From contig NZ_BJDO01000021.1 of the NCBI RefSeq assembly GCF_005405185.1, positions 1 to 40,780 of the forward strand: a stretch of 40,780 nucleotides of DNA, given 5' to 3'. Each line of letters starts with the position of its first letter. The first letter of the stretch is position 1. Positions 9,042-15,997 of this stretch are shown here, piece after piece. This DNA comes from Secundilactobacillus hailunensis. Its GTDB lineage: Bacteria > Bacillota > Bacilli > Lactobacillales > Lactobacillaceae. A program made the translations under genes and the position numbers. The notes beneath the pieces are model-generated. The model was given only the letters and a program-made list of their open reading frames with translations, had not been told where the DNA came from and did no database searches.

Positions 9042-9871
9042 CGTTCCATCTCCTTCACATTCATCCCAGGCACGTTACCAAACCACTTTTTCAAAATGCG
9101 GTTGTACTCGCCACTCTGTTCAACCCGAGTCAACGCGGAATTAAGGTTCCGTTTAAACTGGGGCTGGTGCTTGTTGATTGCGATTCCGTACGGCTCTTTA
9201 GTAAAGGCACCGCCAGTTAGTACATAGCCTGGATTTTCAACTGCCATCCCACCTAAAATACCGTTATCAGTGGTTAAGGCTTCACCTTGACCGGATTTCA
9301 ATGCCGTCACAGCTTGGGCGTAATCCGAAAGTTGTAACACTTTGGCCTTGGGTGCAAATTTAGCAATGTTTTGAACGGAATTAGAACCAACCACACCGAT
9401 CACTGTGGCCCCGTTTTTGTTCAGATCTTTAACACTTTTAATGGGACTGCCCTTTTTGACCAGCAGTGATTGTCCGGCATCGAAGTATGACCGTGAAAAA
9501 TCAACTTGTTTTTCCCGTTGCGGTGTAATCGTCGTCGTTGCCATAATGGCATCGATATTACCGTTTCTAAGTAACGGCATCCGCGTTGAACTCGTCACCT
9601 GAACGAAATCTGCTTTACCTTTGGGTCCTAAAATTTGTTTGGTGAGCGCTTTGGCCATATCAACTTCAAATCCTTTGATCTGTCCGTTTTTAACGTCCAT
9701 TAAGCCAAACAATTTCGTATCAGCTTTAACACCCCAAGTAATCGTATTAGTCTGCTTAGCACGTGTCATCACGTTTTGATTCGCCAGCGATTTTGAGCCG
9801 CAAGCGGTCAGTACCAGCAGTAACGCAAGACTAGAGACGATAATGCTGACCAATCGGAATACCTTCTTCAT
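9038..9871 (-). CDS. glnH: Glutamine-type amino acid-binding lipoprotein GlnH
   Basis: Membrane-anchored periplasmic-binding-type protein (solute-binding family 3) that captures the amino acid for GlnMP. From the ATG at 9869-9871 it has 277 residues with a lipoprotein signal ending in LTAC, Cys at 24. The mature domain shows IKGFEVDMAKAL and the MATTTITPQREKQVDFS signature of the family. A GTG two codons upstream is in frame but only 2 bases from AGGAG; the ATG has proper 8-base spacing. It lies 18 bases downstream of glnQ. Confidence 0.88.
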   Translation of the reverse strand: MKKVFRLVSIIVSSLALLLVLTACGSKSLANQNVMTRAKQTNTITWGVKADTKLFGLMDVKNGQIKGFEVDMAKALTKQILGPKGKADFVQVTSSTRMPLLRNGNIDAIMATTTITPQREKQVDFSRSYFDAGQSLLVKKGSPIKSVKDLNKNGATVIGVVGSNSVQNIAKFAPKAKVLQLSDYAQAVTALKSGQGEALTTDNGILGGMAVENPGYVLTGGAFTKEPYGIAINKHQPQFKRNLNSALTRVEQSGEYNRILKKWFGNVPGMNVKEMER

Positions 9872-9889
9872 GCTCACATCTCCTGACTT

Positions 9890-10630
9890 TTAATGAGTGA
9901 TAATCTTGCTTAAGAACTGACGGGCACGTTCGTTACTTGGCTGCCCATCAAAGAATTTCTCTTTCGTGTCATCTTCCAGAATATGACCATCCGCCATGAA
10001 GACAACTCGGTTAGCCACTTCACGCGCAAACCCCATTTCGTGGGTTACCACCAGCATGGTCATAGAAGAATCTCTAGCAATGTCTTTCATAACGTTTAGC
10101 ACATCATCGATCATTTCCGGATCCAAGGCACTGGTTGGTTCATCAAATAACAGCGCTTTAGGCCGCATCGCTAGTGAGCGGGCAATCGCAATACGCTGCT
10201 GCTGCCCACCAGAAAGCTGTGCCGGCATCTTTGGTGCTTGATCAGCTAGACCAACTCGATCCAGCATATCCATGGCAATCTTTTTATTTTCCTCTTCTGG
10301 CCGTTTCAAAACTAGTCGCGGTGCCAGCATAATATTTTCCAAAATAGTTTTATTCGCATAGAGATTAAAATGTTGAAACACCATCCCGACGTTCTTCCGA
10401 ATCCGGTTCATGTCCGTTTTCCGGTTAGCTAGATCTTGACCATTGACAATCAGCTGACCTTCCTGAATCCGTTCCAACCCGTTAACTGTCCGAATCAGCG
10501 TTGATTTACCAGAACCAGATGGGCCGATCAGCACCACGGTTTCACCAGCATCAATGGTTAGGTTGATATCATGCAGCGCATGAAAGTCGCCGTAATACTT
10601 TTGAACATTGTGAAATTCAATCATTGACAT
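9890..10630 (-). CDS. glnQ: Amino acid ABC transporter ATP-binding protein GlnQ
   Basis: ATPase of the glutamine-type importer. From the chosen start it has 246 residues with Walker A GPSGSGKST, Q-loop VFQHFNLY, signature LSGGQQQRIAIARSLAM, Walker B LLFDEPTSALDPEM and the switch-histidine VVTHEMGF, all typical of polar amino acid ATPases. The frame is open for another 78 bases upstream, but GGAGGGG sits 6 bases before the ATG at 10628-10630 and the upstream part looks like untranslated leader. First gene of glnQHMP, behind a promoter at 10861-10889 and a leader of about 225 bases. Confidence 0.9.
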   Translation of the reverse strand: MSMIEFHNVQKYYGDFHALHDINLTIDAGETVVLIGPSGSGKSTLIRTVNGLERIQEGQLIVNGQDLANRKTDMNRIRKNVGMVFQHFNLYANKTILENIMLAPRLVLKRPEEENKKIAMDMLDRVGLADQAPKMPAQLSGGQQQRIAIARSLAMRPKALLFDEPTSALDPEMIDDVLNVMKDIARDSSMTMLVVTHEMGFAREVANRVVFMADGHILEDDTKEKFFDGQPSNERARQFLSKIITH

Positions 10631-10855
10631 GTTTTTCCCCTCCACCTTATGAAAATAGCGACTAATTCCTAAAAATAATCTACAACGAGATAAGCGAACA
10701 AGCTGCATGGGTCCGACAGAGGCATACAGCCTGCTCGCTTTGACGGCTGAAAATCATTCGATATTAGGTTCGCTTGAGTTGCGCTTGGTTAAAAATGTAC
10801 GTCCGCGACACTAAAACGTCTCGATTAATTTCATACACTTCTAATTTTAACTCAC
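10631..10855 (-). promoter_or_regulatory. Structured 5' leader of glnQHMP
   Basis: Between the predicted transcription start near 10855 and glnQ lie about 225 untranslated bases. In the leftward RNA AGCGAGCAGGCTG and CAGCTTGTTCGCT pair over 13 bp, two of them G-U pairs, around a 21-base loop (about 10693-10739). The G-U pairs work only in this strand, which favours an RNA structure. No T-box (GGTGGNACC) or known riboswitch core is visible, and no T-run follows the stem, so it is not a simple terminator. Confidence 0.5.
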
Positions 10856-10860
10856 TATAA

Positions 10861-10889
10861 ATATTAAACCATATTCACTCATTGGTCAA
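10861..10889 (-). promoter_or_regulatory. glnQHMP promoter
   Basis: Leftward -35 TTGACC (10884-10889), 17-base spacer, -10 TAATAT (10861-10866). No GlnR/TnrA-type site (TGTNA-N7-TNACA) was found nearby. The stretch 10890-11075 upstream is AT-rich, holds two copies of TCAACCGCTTAA (10896 and 11057) and several ATATTCA(C/T) words, and has no gene. Confidence 0.6.
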
Positions 10890-11075
10890 AGCACTCAACC
10901 GCTTAAAGTCCGTCACATCGGCTTGTGCAGCAACCAAAATACTGTTAAATCAGGTTTATTTGACCGCGATAATTTTTTCATGAGCCGGAAAAATATTCAT
11001 TTATTTTAAAATATTCACTTTACAACCATGAAATTTTCATTAGAGCTTAAAGCATATCAACCGCTTAAGCCCAAC

Positions 11076-11110
11076 AAAAAACAGGCTCCCTAAATTAGGC
11101 AACCTGTTTT
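11076..11110 (-). terminator. Terminator of the 11.1-12.6 kb operon
   Basis: AAAACAGG and CCTGTTTT form the outer stem, CCTAA and TTAGG an inner stem. On the minus strand the hairpin is followed by a T-run, 18 bases past the stop of the membrane protein gene. Confidence 0.75.
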
Positions 11111-11128
11111 GCTGAACTAACTATTCTT

Positions 11129-12076
11129 TTAGTGATATCGTTTCATTCTGGAGGCTGGTTCTCTAGTCGTTAACGTGGACCGAGCAGCACTTGGCTGAGC
11201 CGCCGCTTTTTCACTAGCCTGCGGTGCGTGTGTCTTAGTGTCTCGTTCATAAGCTAATTGAACCCGAATGGTGTATGGTGCCTGCTTTTCAATGGGCTCA
11301 TTGCGTCCCATTACCATGTATGGCCCACCAACTAAGATCACGTTAGCCAGATAAAGTTTCACTTTATCGTAGACATCCGCAATCGGCTGCAGTCCCACCG
11401 TGGTAATTTTACCCATTGGCTGTTTTTGGGCTTGATTCATGCCGGCATACACGATCATTTGCTGACCATCCTGCTTCAGCTCAAAGTAGGGAATGTTTAC
11501 CCCTAAGCCGATGGCATAGACCGGCTTTTTATTTTGCGTGATCTGCTGGGCCAGTTCACGTGATCCCAGTCCGCCGTAGTTAGGCGTCATCAGTTTCATT
11601 TGCTGCAGCTGATTAGCCAGTTGGGAAATGTTTTCGCTCTGTTCTGAATCAACTGCCACTTTACCAGGCAGGATCTTCTTACTGTCGAAATAGCCGTTAG
11701 CTGGGATATTCGCCCCGTTTAAAAGGCTGTTGCCCCGCTGTTCTCTGGTCGATTGCTTGGCATCTTCAGTTTCTTCGGGACTGCCACCAAGTGTCTTACC
11801 CAGAACTTTTTCAATTTTAGGCGAGATATCCAGTGGTGCCTTCTTAGTAGTGAAGTAGTAAAAAATATTCATGATTGAAAAATAGGCCAAAATAATGGCG
11901 ACTAACAGGATCAAACTGCCACGCATCGCGAACCCGTTGCCAATCCAGCGAACTGATACGTACAGCAAGTAGATAACACCAAAGACGCCAAGAATGGTGT
12001 AGATCCGGTTCTTCAGCTTAACGTTTAGGTTTACATATCCCAGGTAGTGGTTGATCATATCTAAGAAACTAAACAA
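11129..12076 (-). CDS. Conserved-type membrane protein of unknown function
   Basis: The 315-residue protein has two membrane segments near residues 24-45 and 53-75, followed by a soluble domain of about 240 residues ending in an Ala/Ser/Thr-rich, basic tail. The central part contains paired patterns (AIGLGVNIPYFELKQ, VILVGGPYMVMGRNEP). I recall similar proteins in lactobacilli carrying a DUF name (possibly DUF6681), but this is from memory. The start is TTG: AGGAGGGG lies 7 bases upstream, and the first in-frame ATG (codon 7) is worse placed. It follows the Ser/Asn/Thr-rich gene by 14 bases and shares its transcript. No enzymatic motif is visible. Confidence 0.75.
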   Translation of the reverse strand: MFSFLDMINHYLGYVNLNVKLKNRIYTILGVFGVIYLLYVSVRWIGNGFAMRGSLILLVAIILAYFSIMNIFYYFTTKKAPLDISPKIEKVLGKTLGGSPEETEDAKQSTREQRGNSLLNGANIPANGYFDSKKILPGKVAVDSEQSENISQLANQLQQMKLMTPNYGGLGSRELAQQITQNKKPVYAIGLGVNIPYFELKQDGQQMIVYAGMNQAQKQPMGKITTVGLQPIADVYDKVKLYLANVILVGGPYMVMGRNEPIEKQAPYTIRVQLAYERDTKTHAPQASEKAAAQPSAARSTLTTREPASRMKRYH

Positions 12077-12090
12077 GTGGTGTCCCCTCC

Positions 12091-12645
12091 TTATTGTCCC
12101 GATGTTTGGTTGGCATTATTCGCGTTGCCCGTAGTATCAGCAGCACCGGTACCACCCGAAGTATTATTGGTCTGCGTATTATTGCTCGTATTCGCAGTGT
12201 TGTTGGTATTATTGGATTGCGGTGTTCTCGTAGTCGATTTAGAACCAGTCGTGTTCCGGTTATTATTATCAGTGTTGCCAGTTGACCGACTGCCAGATTT
12301 CTTTGCCTGCGTACTGGTTTGGTTAGCATTACTAGTCCCCGTTTCTGGGCTGCTAGTCGTACTTGAACTATTTTGATCTGCGTTGCTTTGACTGTCCTGT
12401 GAACTGGAATCCTTTTTCTTGGAACTGTCGCTGCTGGAATCTTTTTTGTTTGAAGACTTGCTATCAGAATTAGATGATTGCTTAGTAGAACCTGAGATGG
12501 CACTATTTGAAACGATTTGGGCGCTCGTTGGTTTTCCTTCTTTAGAATGACTGACTGAGTTAACCACCACGTTGGTCGCACCCAGTGCAATTGCAATCGA
12601 AACGATCGCAAACGGGGTAATAAATGGTGGTGTGCGATATGCCAT
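12091..12645 (-). CDS. Membrane-anchored Ser/Thr/Asn-rich low-complexity protein
   Basis: The 184-residue protein has one N-terminal hydrophobic segment (about 8-30) and then a tail made almost only of Ser, Thr, Asn, Gln, Lys, Asp and Gly, with no aromatic residue beyond the anchor. The segment looks like a signal anchor, which would place the tail outside as a flexible stalk; no LPXTG, lipobox or enzyme motif is seen. AAAGGAGGAATG precedes the ATG with good spacing, which supports translation. A long ORF in another frame of the same DNA is Arg-rich and has no ribosome site. It is the first of two genes with the DUF-type membrane protein. Confidence 0.7.
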   Translation of the reverse strand: MAYRTPPFITPFAIVSIAIALGATNVVVNSVSHSKEGKPTSAQIVSNSAISGSTKQSSNSDSKSSNKKDSSSDSSKKKDSSSQDSQSNADQNSSSTTSSPETGTSNANQTSTQAKKSGSRSTGNTDNNNRNTTGSKSTTRTPQSNNTNNTANTSNNTQTNNTSGGTGAADTTGNANNANQTSGQ

Positions 12646-12676
12646 ACTTCATTCCTCCTTTGAATTACTTATCCTA

Positions 12677-12706
12677 TTAGTATCTCAAATTATTATTAAT
12701 AAACAA
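12677..12706 (-). promoter_or_regulatory. Possible promoter of the two-gene membrane operon
   Basis: Leftward -35 TTGTTT (12701-12706), 18-base spacer, -10 TACTAA (12677-12682), about 30 bases before the ATG at 12645. It lies directly beyond the zur terminator. Confidence 0.35.
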
Positions 12707-12708
12707 CA

Positions 12709-12741
12709 AAACAAACCTTAAATATTAAATAAGGTTTGTTT
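12709..12741 (-). terminator. Terminator of the zur gene
   Basis: Perfect 12-base arms AAACAAACCTTA (12709-12720) and TAAGGTTTGTTT (12730-12741) with a 9-base loop. On the minus strand it ends in a T-rich tract. It lies 9 bases past the stop. Confidence 0.8.
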
Positions 12742-12750
12742 ACAGCTAGA

Positions 12751-13188
12751 TTACTTTGCGAGTAATTTCTGACAATCCGGACAAATCCCATAGAGTTCAA
12801 TTCGATGACCGACAATGTCGTAACCTGGCAATTGTGCCTCGAAAACGTCCATTGGGCATTCTTTTAGTTCCGTAACTTTACCGCAATTTTGACAAATAAA
12901 GTGATGGTGGTGCAGGTGCCGGAAGTCACACTGGTATTTGACCCGTGCGTGATCGCCTTGAACCTGCTGTTCCACCATGCCAGCTTCTTCGAATTCCTTA
13001 ATATTGCGGTAGATCGTATTATGACTCATCCCCGGAAACTGTTTTCTCATGTACTCATCAACGAGGGTCACGTCATGGTAGTGATCTTGGTTTTGAAGTA
13101 AACAGCCTAACAGCGCTTTACGTTGTTTAGTGACCTTCAAATGATTCTTTTTTAGTTCTGATAACGCCTGTGTAAGTTCAGTTTGCAT
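12751..13188 (-). CDS. zur: Fur-family metal regulator, Zur type
   Basis: Metal-dependent repressor of the Fur family. From the ATG at 13186-13188 (AGAGGTG upstream; the 10 codons before it have no ribosome site) it has 145 residues: an N-terminal winged helix with TVDEY..NTIYRNI and a C-terminal metal domain with HHHHFICQNCG and CPDC, giving the two CXXC pairs of the structural zinc site. The stretch ECPMD...GYDIVGHRIELYGICPDC closely resembles B. subtilis Zur and differs from PerR. A Zur-box-like palindrome sits 34 bases upstream of the start, so it probably represses itself. Zinc rather than iron is likely but not proven. Confidence 0.8.
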   Translation of the reverse strand: MQTELTQALSELKKNHLKVTKQRKALLGCLLQNQDHYHDVTLVDEYMRKQFPGMSHNTIYRNIKEFEEAGMVEQQVQGDHARVKYQCDFRHLHHHHFICQNCGKVTELKECPMDVFEAQLPGYDIVGHRIELYGICPDCQKLLAK

Positions 13189-13221
13189 GTTTAGACACCT
13201 CTTTGAGAGCAACTTCATTTT

Positions 13222-13242
13222 AAATAATAATGATTACGCTTA
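13222..13242. promoter_or_regulatory. zur: Zur/Fur-box-like operator upstream of zur
   Basis: The window AAATAATAATGATTACGCTTA matches the Firmicutes Zur box (AAATCGTAAT-N-ATTACGATTT) at all but four positions, with the core TAAT-G-ATTACG intact. It lies immediately before the zur coding region, where binding would block the promoter. A Fur box has a similar core, so the ligand is inferred from the protein. Confidence 0.6.
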
Positions 13243-13291
13243 AGCCAGTGTATCACAAATACATGCGCAATAACACATATGTCCATCTGTT

Positions 13292-13855
13292 TTACAAAGA
13301 AGGTGTTTTTAAGGCCGTTACAATTGCCGCCAATTTATCCTGAGTCTGCTTCCAATCGTCATTTTGAATCACCGTGGCCATCTGCTTCAAAGCCTCAGGC
13401 AGGGTGAGATCCCGGCTGTATTCCTTACTTTTGATCCGCGACTGGATCATTTCTAACTGGTCACCGCGGTCCTTTAGCCGTTCGTGTAAGATCACCGACT
13501 TTCCCACCGTCAAGAACAGAATGAAGGCTTGCTGCTTTAATTCACGGACATAGGTTTCAGCACCCTTCGTATCGAGCACGATACTGACGAGGTCTGACTT
13601 TTCAAAGGCCCGTTCCAATCCCTCATACGATGAGCCGTACTGGTAACCCGCGTAGGTGACTGATTCTAAATAATGATTCTTACTGAAACTGGCATCAGAT
13701 TCAAAATAGTAGTCCACGCCATCTTTTTCACCGAGCCGCATGGGCCGAGTCGTGTGGGTAATGATCCGTGGAATTTGATATTTAGTTTTTAAGTAGGTAC
13801 TGACCGTTGTTTTACCGGTTCCCGTTGCACCCGTAATGACAATGACGTGTTTCAT
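13292..13855 (-). CDS. P-loop nucleotide kinase, guanylate-kinase-like
   Basis: A small P-loop protein of 187 residues with Walker A GATGTGKTT at residues 9-17 and guanylate-kinase-like features: IITHTTRPMRLGEKDGVDYYF matches the GMP-binding stretch (TTRxxRxGExxGxDYxF). It is shorter and more diverged than the housekeeping Gmk and probably a paralogue; its nucleotide is unknown. The frame also has an ATG at 13865-13867 overlapping the stop of the Nudix gene, but GGGGGA fits the ATG at 13853-13855. It is co-transcribed with the Nudix hydrolase. I see no terminator in 13189-13291. Confidence 0.75.
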   Translation of the reverse strand: MKHVIVITGATGTGKTTVSTYLKTKYQIPRIITHTTRPMRLGEKDGVDYYFESDASFSKNHYLESVTYAGYQYGSSYEGLERAFEKSDLVSIVLDTKGAETYVRELKQQAFILFLTVGKSVILHERLKDRGDQLEMIQSRIKSKEYSRDLTLPEALKQMATVIQNDDWKQTQDKLAAIVTALKTPSL

Positions 13856-13866
13856 GTTTTCCCCCA

Positions 13867-14292
13867 TTATTTAGCTGCGATTTTAGCCACGATATACTGG
13901 TGTGCCCGCTTCATTAACTGTTTCAAATTATCATACGTTAACCGGTCAACCGCTTCAGTTTCATTAAACCAGCCATAATCACTGATTTCAATGTCTTGTT
14001 TAGTCACCTTAACATCAGCTGGAACTTCACTGATAAACAGATGAACTTCCTTATGATTGCCATTGGGCAGTTCATACTTCAATTCATCATGATAGTTGGT
14101 ATCGATGGTCACGTGAAGCTGCGTTTCTTCGCGAATTTCGCGGATCGCAGTCCCATCCAGCTTCTCATCGCCTTCAACATGACCCTTAGGGAAGCCCCAA
14201 AAATCACTGGTCGCACTCTTTAATAACAGATACTCTGGCTGACCTTTTTGAACCCGATAAACCACTGCGCCACTAGCTACTTCTGTTGTCAT
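13867..14292 (-). CDS. Nudix hydrolase, Ap4A-hydrolase-like
   Basis: Hydrolase of nucleoside diphosphates linked to another group. The 141-residue protein carries the full Nudix box, G(HVEGD)E(KLDGTAI)REIREETQL, with the catalytic glutamates. The N-terminal SGAVVYRVQKGQPEYLLLKS and FWGFPKGHVEGDE resemble the bis(5'-nucleosyl)-tetraphosphatase (asymmetrical) subgroup. GGGAGGAATG precedes the ATG. Its stop overlaps the start region of the downstream kinase, so the pair probably handles related nucleotides, for example alarmone or GMP turnover; this link is inference. Confidence 0.85.
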   Translation of the reverse strand: MTTEVASGAVVYRVQKGQPEYLLLKSATSDFWGFPKGHVEGDEKLDGTAIREIREETQLHVTIDTNYHDELKYELPNGNHKEVHLFISEVPADVKVTKQDIEISDYGWFNETEAVDRLTYDNLKQLMKRAHQYIVAKIAAK

Positions 14293-14429
14293 TTTTATTC
14301 ATTCCTCCCGAAAATGTTGATACCCCTTATTTTAGCCTAATCAGGGGTGCAAGCAAACTACGAAAAGCCCGTTTTGGCTAAAATTTTCAAAAAATGGCGA
14401 ATTATTCCATTTGGTCTTACTGGCTAGAA

Positions 14430-14458
14430 TTGCTTTTAAAGGTGAACATGGTTAGAAT
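14430..14458 (+). promoter_or_regulatory. Promoter of the APC amino acid permease
   Basis: -35 TTGCTT (14430-14435), exactly 17 bases, -10 TAGAAT (14453-14458), 51 bases before the ATG. Confidence 0.5.
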
Positions 14459-14509
14459 AGATTTAAAATTCTTTTCAATATTTAATTATTTATTTTTGGA
14501 GGAACCAAT

Positions 14510-15919
14510 ATGTCATCATTAGTTTCACGGTTATTTCGTCGAGAAAAGGTCGACCGCTATCTGGAAACCGACAAGAAATTTGTCAAAACCATGTCCGCGG
14601 TCGATTTGATTGCATTGGGAATTGGTGCGGTCATTGGGACCGGGATCTTTATTCTTCCCGGTACCGTTGCCGCGACTAAAGCCGGTCCCGGTATTATTCT
14701 ATCCTTTGTTTTAGCAGCCGTGGTCTGCTCAACCGCTGCCATGTGTTACGCCGAATTTGCTTCCGCCCTACCCGTTGCCGGCAGTGCCTATTCATATGGC
14801 AACCTGGTCTACGGAGAAATCATCGGCTGGATTCTAGGCTGGGCGTTGATCTTGGAATACGTGCTAGCCGTCGCGGCCGTTTCCAGTGCTTGGGGTGCTT
14901 ACTTTAAATCCTTCATGTCAGGTTTCGGAATTGACGTTCCGGCAGCCATCGTGGGACCGTTAGATATTGCTCACGATTCCTACGGTAACTGGATTGCCAT
15001 CATCATCGTGTTAGTTATTTCGTCACTGTTAGCTCACGGGATGAAAACTTCCGTTCGGCTAAACAACATCATTGTTTTTGTTAAAATTGCCATTATTTTA
15101 CTGTTTGTGGTCGTTGGGACGTTCTTTATAAAACCCGGTAACTGGCATCCGTTCATGCCCTTTGGGGTTCACGGGGTGTTAGCCGGTTCTTCAGCGGTCT
15201 TCTTCGCCTACCTTGGTTTTGACGCCGTTTCTTCTTCAGCAGCGGAAGTCAAAAACGCTAAACGCAATATGCCAATTGGCATCATCGGCACCTTGATCAT
15301 TGCCACGCTGCTCTATGTGTTAGTTGCCATCGTGTTGACCGGGATGATCAGCTACACGAAACTCAACGTGGCCGATCCGGTGTCCTTCGCCCTGCAAGTC
15401 GTTCACCAAAACTGGGCTGCCGGGATCATCTCGCTAGGTGCTTTAGCCGGGATGTTTACGATGATGGTCACAATGATCTACAGTTCATCACGGCTGATCT
15501 ATTCCATTGGCCGCGATGGTCTGCTACCTAAGTTCTTGGGTAAAATCGATGCTCATGGTAACCCAATCAACAGTCTACGGACCATTACCGTGATCATTGC
15601 AATCATGGGTGGCTTCGTGCCACTGGATCAACTGACCAACCTAGTCAACATTGGGACCTTAATTGCCTTCCTGTTTGTTTCCTTTGGAATCATTCCCCTT
15701 CGGCACAACAAGGAAATTGAAAACAGCCATGGCTTTCAAGTTCCCTGGTATCCAGTGCTACCAATCGTTTCAGGCTTCTTATGCATGTTCATGCTGACCC
15801 AGCTGCAGGCTGAAACCTGGATTGCTTCTAGTATCTGGTTCTTACTGGGCTTGATCCTCTACTTTAGTTATGGGATGCACCATAGCCGGTTAAATCAACC
15901 GGAAAATGCTGATAAATAA
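14510..15919 (+). CDS. APC-family amino acid permease, cationic amino acid transporter (CAT) type
   Basis: Secondary transporter importing amino acids in symport or exchange across the membrane. The 469-residue protein has about 12 membrane segments, the helix-1 motif GIGAVIGTGIF that binds the amino acid backbone, CYAEFASALPVAGSAYSY in helix 2-3, and FFAYLGFDAVSSSAAEVKNAKRNMPIGI typical of the CAT/YfnA branch. GGAGGAACCAAT precedes the ATG. It is monocistronic, with its own promoter and a terminator shared with the convergent antiporter. The substrate cannot be read from the sequence. Confidence 0.92.
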   Translation: MSSLVSRLFRREKVDRYLETDKKFVKTMSAVDLIALGIGAVIGTGIFILPGTVAATKAGPGIILSFVLAAVVCSTAAMCYAEFASALPVAGSAYSYGNLVYGEIIGWILGWALILEYVLAVAAVSSAWGAYFKSFMSGFGIDVPAAIVGPLDIAHDSYGNWIAIIIVLVISSLLAHGMKTSVRLNNIIVFVKIAIILLFVVVGTFFIKPGNWHPFMPFGVHGVLAGSSAVFFAYLGFDAVSSSAAEVKNAKRNMPIGIIGTLIIATLLYVLVAIVLTGMISYTKLNVADPVSFALQVVHQNWAAGIISLGALAGMFTMMVTMIYSSSRLIYSIGRDGLLPKFLGKIDAHGNPINSLRTITVIIAIMGGFVPLDQLTNLVNIGTLIAFLFVSFGIIPLRHNKEIENSHGFQVPWYPVLPIVSGFLCMFMLTQLQAETWIASSIWFLLGLILYFSYGMHHSRLNQPENADK

Positions 15920-15940
15920 TTGACTTTAATTTTTAACTTC

Positions 15941-15980
15941 AAAAAGCCACAGTAGTCTCAATAGATTACTGCGGCTTTTT
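15941..15980. terminator. Bidirectional terminator between permease and antiporter
   Basis: AAAAAGCC and GGCTTTTT outer stem, continued by CAGTA/TACTG and TCT/AGA with one mismatch and one G-T pair. A and T runs on both sides. Confidence 0.85.
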
Positions 15981-15997
15981 GCGTCCAAATCTACCCG

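Noticed and set aside
10631-10708. N-terminal extension of GlnQ by 26 residues
   Set aside because: No ribosome site precedes the upstream ATG; GGAGGGG lies 6 bases before the ATG at 10628-10630, and the extension is basic and unlike GlnQ proteins.
10690-10860. T-box riboswitch in the glnQ leader
   Set aside because: No GGTGGNACC-type T-box core and no terminator with T-run are present.
12069-12611. 180-residue ORF overlapping the Ser/Thr/Asn-rich gene
   Set aside because: It lies in another frame of a low-complexity stretch, is Arg-rich with no recognisable domain, and has no ribosome site. The Ser-rich frame has AAAGGAGG and a membrane anchor.
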